This document shows, piece after piece, positions 60,500-64,000 of a DNA stretch of 64,000 nucleotides (positions are counted from its first letter, which is position 1; each line of letters starts with the position of its first letter). The DNA is from Williamsia serinedens (GTDB lineage: Bacteria; Actinomycetota; Actinomycetes; Mycobacteriales; Mycobacteriaceae). The notes under the pieces were generated by a model. It was not told the DNA's origin. It worked only from the letters and a program-made list of their open reading frames with translations, and made no database searches. Both the position numbers and the translations under genes were made by a program. The stretch is taken from contig NZ_JAMTCG010000002.1 in assembly GCF_024171725.1 (NCBI RefSeq), forward strand, positions 620,001 through 684,000, in the 5' to 3' direction.

Positions 60500-61867
60500 A
60501 TGAGCGACGAGAGCGGCGTCGGCGCCACATCGCCGGGACGTGCGCGACAGAACGCGATCTACACCGCCGGTGTGTTCGGTGACCGCCCCCGTGTCCCGGC
60601 CGATTTCGCCGAGCTGGAGCGCCGGGCACGAGCGGCCATGTCGGAGCGGGCATGGGCCTACATCGCCGGTGGCGCGGGCGAGGGCGCGACCATGACCGCG
60701 AACCGCGCGGCCTTCGCCCGGTGGGAGATCGTCCCACGGGTGCTGCGGGACGTCTCCCGTCGCGACCTGTCCGTCGAACTGTTCGGTCACCGGCTGCCCG
60801 CACCCGTGCTGTTCGCCCCGGTGGGCGCGGGGGAGCTCGCCCGCCCCGACTCCGACGTCCTCATCGGACAGGCGGCCGCGGAACTCGGTGTGCCGTACAT
60901 CTTCTCGAACCAGGGGTGTTCTCCGATGGAGGAGACCGCGGCCGCGATGGACGCCGTCCGCGCCGGGGCGCCGCGGTGGTTCCAGCTGTACTGGTCGACC
61001 GACGACGACCTCGTCACCAGCCTCGTCCGTCGCGCTGAGTCGATGGATGCGCAGGCCATCGTGGTCACCCTCGACACGACGATGCTCGGGTGGCGTCCGC
61101 AGGACCTCAACATCGGCTCCCTGCCGTTCGCCCGCGCCGAGGGGATCGCCCAGTACACCTCGGATCCCCGGTTCCGCGACATCGTGGCGGCACGGCTCGC
61201 CGCGCCGGATCGTCCTGCGGGCCCGAAGGTCCGGGTGACGAGGTCGGCGGTGGCCGCGCTCGCGTCGATGGCGCGCCGTGTGCCCGGATCGTTCCTGTCC
61301 AACCTGCGGTCACCCGTCCCGCGCGAGTCCGTGCAGACCTTCCTCGACATCTACTCGCGGCCCTCGTTGAACTGGGACGACATCGCGGGACTGTGCGACC
61401 GCACCGAACTGCCCGTCGTGCTCAAGGGGATCCTCCACCCCGACGACGCCGCCCGCGCGGTCGACATCGGTGTCGGCGGCATCGTCGTCTCGAACCACGG
61501 CGGCCGACAGGTCGACGGCTCGATATCCGCGCTCGACGCGTTGCCGGGCATCGCCGAGGCGGTCCGCCGTCGCGCCCATGTGTTGTTCGACTCCGGGATC
61601 CGCACCGGCTCCGACGTCTACAAGGCGCTCGCACTCGGAGCCGACGCCGTGTGCGTCGGACGCCCCCACATGTACGGCCTCGCGATCGACGGACGCGACG
61701 GCGCCCGCGACGCGGTCGCGAACATCATCGCCGAACTCGACCTCACCCTCGGCCTCGCGGGCCAGACCTCGGTGAGCGAGCTGTCACCGGATGTGGTGCG
61801 CCGGGCGGACTGTGGGTGTGGTCAGTCGAGCCACACCGACCGCGCGCCGCTGTCGCCGACGAGGTAG
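60500..61867 (+). CDS. FMN-dependent alpha-hydroxy-acid oxidase (lactate 2-monooxygenase-like)
   Basis: This 455-residue TIM-barrel flavoenzyme has the alpha-hydroxy-acid dehydrogenase active-site motif VSNHGGRQVDGSISALDALPGI (catalytic His) and DSGIRTGSDVYKALALGADAVCVGRPHMYGL. SNQGCSPMEETAAAMD resembles the lactate 2-monooxygenase group. It oxidises 2-hydroxy acids such as lactate. The ATG at 60500 is used; a GTG at 60491 would add three residues. The final 46 bp, with a short Cys-rich tail (RRADCGCGQS), overlap the convergent DUF2231 gene. Confidence 0.9.
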   Translation: MSDESGVGATSPGRARQNAIYTAGVFGDRPRVPADFAELERRARAAMSERAWAYIAGGAGEGATMTANRAAFARWEIVPRVLRDVSRRDLSVELFGHRLPAPVLFAPVGAGELARPDSDVLIGQAAAELGVPYIFSNQGCSPMEETAAAMDAVRAGAPRWFQLYWSTDDDLVTSLVRRAESMDAQAIVVTLDTTMLGWRPQDLNIGSLPFARAEGIAQYTSDPRFRDIVAARLAAPDRPAGPKVRVTRSAVAALASMARRVPGSFLSNLRSPVPRESVQTFLDIYSRPSLNWDDIAGLCDRTELPVVLKGILHPDDAARAVDIGVGGIVVSNHGGRQVDGSISALDALPGIAEAVRRRAHVLFDSGIRTGSDVYKALALGADAVCVGRPHMYGLAIDGRDGARDAVANIIAELDLTLGLAGQTSVSELSPDVVRRADCGCGQSSHTDRAPLSPTR

Positions 61868-62298
61868 ACCATCACGATCGCGCCGATCCCGAACACCACG
61901 ACGGCCAGTCCGAACACCCACGTGGACAGGGTGACCGCGCGCGTCGGGAGGGTCACGGGCACCCTGCTCATGACGGCCGGTGTGTTCAGGGCCCAGAACA
62001 GCACGACGAACACGAACAGCGGCGCGACCCAGATGATCATCTGATCGCCCAGTTCGACGTGGTCGGCCAGGTCGGGGTTCAGCGGCATCCGTGACTTCTC
62101 CAGCGACTCACCGGCGCTGGTGGTCAGCGGGGTCATCACCACGGCGACCAGTCCGACGATCGGCGCGATGACCCCGATCCGGCGGCGTGCCGCGGGCCAG
62201 AGGACCGCGACGATCCCCAGGAGTGCGGCGAGCGGGATCGCGACCACGGTGAGATGCACGAAGAGGGGGTGCGCGGGGATGCCTCCGATGGTGTCCAC
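61822..62298 (-). CDS. DUF2231 membrane protein, paralogue of 18375-18845
   Basis: This 158-residue, four-helix protein carries IGGIPAHPLFVHLTVVAIPLAALLGI and MTPLTTSAGESLEK, the same blocks as the gene at 18375-18845. The GTG at 62298 gives VDTIGGIPAHP, aligned with MDSINGIPAHP of the paralogue, and is preferred over the ATG at 62325. The conserved His pair in HPLFVH suggests metal or haem binding. The function of the family is unknown. Confidence 0.88.
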   Translation of the reverse strand: MDTIGGIPAHPLFVHLTVVAIPLAALLGIVAVLWPAARRRIGVIAPIVGLVAVVMTPLTTSAGESLEKSRMPLNPDLADHVELGDQMIIWVAPLFVFVVLFWALNTPAVMSRVPVTLPTRAVTLSTWVFGLAVVVFGIGAIVMVYLVGDSGARSVWLD

Positions 62299-62421
62299 GG
62301 CACCGATCGTAGGGGCGGACAGCACGCGTGCGGGTGTTTCCTGCGATCGCCGCGATGACTTCTGCGGCCCGGCGGGGTCTGCCCCGATGTCACCTCCATC
62401 ACCGAGCCCCAGGGAGTCACG

Positions 62422-62871
62422 ATGACCGAGAACCTGTCCACCGCCACGTCCGCCGCGGCACCCGCCACGTCGACCCCCGCGCGCCGGCCCCGTACCTGGA
62501 TCGTCGGCACCGCGCTGACCGTCCTGATCGCTGCGTTCCTGGTGTTCGACGTGCTGGGCAAGCTGTTCCAGCCCGAGTCCGTCGTCGAGGGGACCACCGC
62601 GCTCGGCTTCACCACCGACCAGGCGACCGTCATGGGCATCGTGCTGGGGCTGTGCACGATCGTGTGGCTGATCCCGCGGACAACCGTCCTGGGAGCCGTC
62701 GGGATCACGGCGTACCTGGGAGGCGCGGTGTGTGCCAACTGGAACGCCGACAAGCCGCTGGTGAGCACGACCCTGTTCGCCGTCTACCTCGGGGTGCTGC
62801 TGTGGGTCGCGATGCTGCTGCGTCGGCCGGCGCTCCTCGCCGTGCTCGGAGTGGGCCGCGGCGCGCGCTGA
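62422..62871 (+). CDS. DoxX-like membrane protein
   Basis: This 149-residue protein has four hydrophobic helices after an Ala/Thr-rich cytoplasmic N-terminus of about 25 residues. VLGKLFQPESVVEGTTALGFTTDQATVMGIVLGLCTIVWLIPRTTVLGAVGITAYLGGAVCANW fits the DoxX-like family of small membrane proteins, often linked to redox or stress. GGGAG lies upstream. It converges on the crotonase gene at 62879 with a 7-bp gap. Function unknown. Confidence 0.85.
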   Translation: MTENLSTATSAAAPATSTPARRPRTWIVGTALTVLIAAFLVFDVLGKLFQPESVVEGTTALGFTTDQATVMGIVLGLCTIVWLIPRTTVLGAVGITAYLGGAVCANWNADKPLVSTTLFAVYLGVLLWVAMLLRRPALLAVLGVGRGAR

Positions 62872-62878
62872 TCCGGGA

Positions 62879-63754
62879 TCAGAGGTCGCGCAACGCCTCC
62901 GGCAGGTCCTCCGGGACGCGGGACGAGAACTCGGCTGCCCGCTTCCCCAGGAACGCGGCCACGCCCTCCTTGCCGTCGGCGACGCTGGTGTAGAACATCG
63001 CCAGCGAGTCGACCTTGTGGGCCTCCACCGGGGACCGCGCAGCGCTGTTGCGGTACATCATCTGCCGGGTGAGCGCGGTCGCCACCCGCGACCGGCCGTC
63101 GGTAAAACGGTGGGCGAGGGCGAGCGCGGCGTCCATCAGCTCGTCCGGGGCGTGGACGCTGCGGACCAGGCCCATGTCCTTCGCGGTCGTCGCGTCGACG
63201 ATGTCGGCCGAGTAGACCAGCTCGAGGGCGTTCTGCATCCCGACGACACGGGGCAGGAACCATGACGACGCCGCCTCGGGAACGATGCCCAGCCGACCGA
63301 ACACGAACCCGATACGCGCCTTCTCCGACGCGAGACGGAAGTCCATCGGCAGGGTCATCGTCGCGCCGATGCCGACCGCCGCACCGTTGATGGCCGCGAT
63401 CACCGGCTTGGTGCAGCGGTAGATCGCGAGGGACACGCGCCCGCCGGTGTCCCGGACGCCGCTGATGATCGCGGGGTCGTCGAAGTGGTCGTCCAGGTCC
63501 TGCATCGTCGGCCGCAATGTCTCGTCGAGCCCGAACACGTTGCCGTCGCTGCTGAGGTCCATCCCGGCGCAGAAGGCCTTGCCGGCGCCGGTCACGACGA
63601 CCGCACCGACCGCAGGGTCGGCCGACACCTCGTCGAACGCCGCCTCCAGGTCGTTCGCCATCTGCACGGTGAACGCGTTGAGGTTCTCGGGCCGGTCGAG
63701 GGTGAGGACGGCGATCCCGTCGGTCACGTCGTAGCGGACGGTCTCACGCTGCAT
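62879..63754 (-). CDS. Crotonase-family protein (enoyl-CoA hydratase-like)
   Basis: This 291-residue crotonase has TLDRPENLNAFTVQMANDLE, VVVTGAGKAFCAGMDLSSDG (first oxyanion-hole segment), INGAAVGIGATMTLPMDFRLASEKARIGFVFGRLGIVPEAASSWFLPRVVG (second, with Glu in VPEAASS) and a C-terminal trimerisation helix. Its substrate is a 2-enoyl-CoA or related thioester. It is divergent from the zinc alcohol dehydrogenase gene; the 146-bp gap holds no further gene. It is the third crotonase in the window and not closely like the other two. Confidence 0.93.
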   Translation of the reverse strand: MQRETVRYDVTDGIAVLTLDRPENLNAFTVQMANDLEAAFDEVSADPAVGAVVVTGAGKAFCAGMDLSSDGNVFGLDETLRPTMQDLDDHFDDPAIISGVRDTGGRVSLAIYRCTKPVIAAINGAAVGIGATMTLPMDFRLASEKARIGFVFGRLGIVPEAASSWFLPRVVGMQNALELVYSADIVDATTAKDMGLVRSVHAPDELMDAALALAHRFTDGRSRVATALTRQMMYRNSAARSPVEAHKVDSLAMFYTSVADGKEGVAAFLGKRAAEFSSRVPEDLPEALRDL

Positions 63755-63900
63755 GGGGACTCCCGGAGGTCACGCGCGGCGGCGCTCTGCCGCCTGTCGG
63801 AGATCACGGTCCCATACGGCAGGAGCGGGCCGAGCCCCGGATTCGACAACTTCTCCAGGGGCGGTTTGCCTCCCTGATCGGGCCGGGTATCGCGGTCGGC

Positions 63901-64000
63901 ATGAAAGCGATGACATACCGAGGTCCCTACAAAGTCCGCGTCGAGGACAAGCCGATGCCGACGATCGAGCATCCCAACGACGCGATAGTCCGGGTGCAGC
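63901..64000 (+). CDS. Zinc-dependent alcohol dehydrogenase, N-terminal fragment (cut by window end)
   Basis: Only 33 codons are visible: MKAMTYRGPYKVRVEDKPMP, then TIEHPNDAIVRVQ. This is the start of a medium-chain zinc alcohol dehydrogenase of the glutathione-independent formaldehyde/threonine dehydrogenase-like group. The frame is open to the end of the window, so the catalytic zinc ligands and cofactor domain are not seen. Confidence 0.8.
   Translation, partial: MKAMTYRGPYKVRVEDKPMPTIEHPNDAIVRVQ

Overview
The window is very GC-rich, densely coded and has short intergenic gaps, many four-base stop/start overlaps and frequent GTG starts. Several genes are typical of Mycobacteriales (Corynebacteriales): a mycothiol-linked Rv2466c-type oxidoreductase, a three-domain LigD with a lysine-tailed Ku, an EthA-type monooxygenase, a DUF222/13E12 HNH relic and a single-chain ECF transporter. 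A Gordonia- or Williamsia-like chromosome is my best guess, but the genus is inferred. I see no tRNA, rRNA, CRISPR array, intact insertion sequence or prophage.

Layout. 0-9 kb: a PgdA-like deacetylase/imidase and an asparaginase face a LacI regulator across three operator-like palindromes. A CoA-transferase, an IclR regulator coupled to a ClC channel and a VOC protein, and a DUF2252 protein follow. 9-16.5 kb: an HxlR/MFS pair, a tandem repeat, a twice-frameshifted HNH gene, a phosphodiesterase next to LigD, and a LuxR regulator. 16.5-18.4 kb: an operon of a His/Cys-rich micro-protein, hemerythrin, SnoaL-like and RidA proteins. 18.4-29.4 kb: an envelope and metal-type region with two two-component systems, a DUF305 lipoprotein, an ArsP-like permease, PAP2, MFS, SulP and MerR genes. 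29.8-31.7 kb: an arsR-acr3-arsC operon.

32.4-37.3 kb is the region that stands out most. A CstR-like (persulfide-sensor type) CsoR-family repressor gene lies at the end of a run holding an Rv2466c-like DsbA protein, a Cys-rich 55-residue protein, an MMPL exporter and a DUF302 protein. A divergent sulfite-oxidase-family gene faces it. C-tract/G-tract palindromes occur at both ends of the run. 41.7-45.0 kb is a second compact system: a secreted Ser/Thr-rich protein, an ApbE flavin transferase, a four-histidine membrane protein, a NuoF-like protein and a three-Cys ferredoxin, probably a flavin-based transmembrane electron conduit.

46.8-49.3 kb has ku and rtcB converging on a strong shared hairpin. 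Upstream of rtcB is a 60-bp perfect hairpin continued by an alternating 19-20-bp repeat array. 49.3-64 kb is mostly metabolic: three crotonases, a DHFR-like reductase, an ECF transporter, EthA behind a perfect operator palindrome, an SDR/MarR pair, an EAL-DICT protein, a lactate-monooxygenase-like flavoenzyme and a second DUF2231 paralogue. The window ends inside a zinc alcohol dehydrogenase gene.
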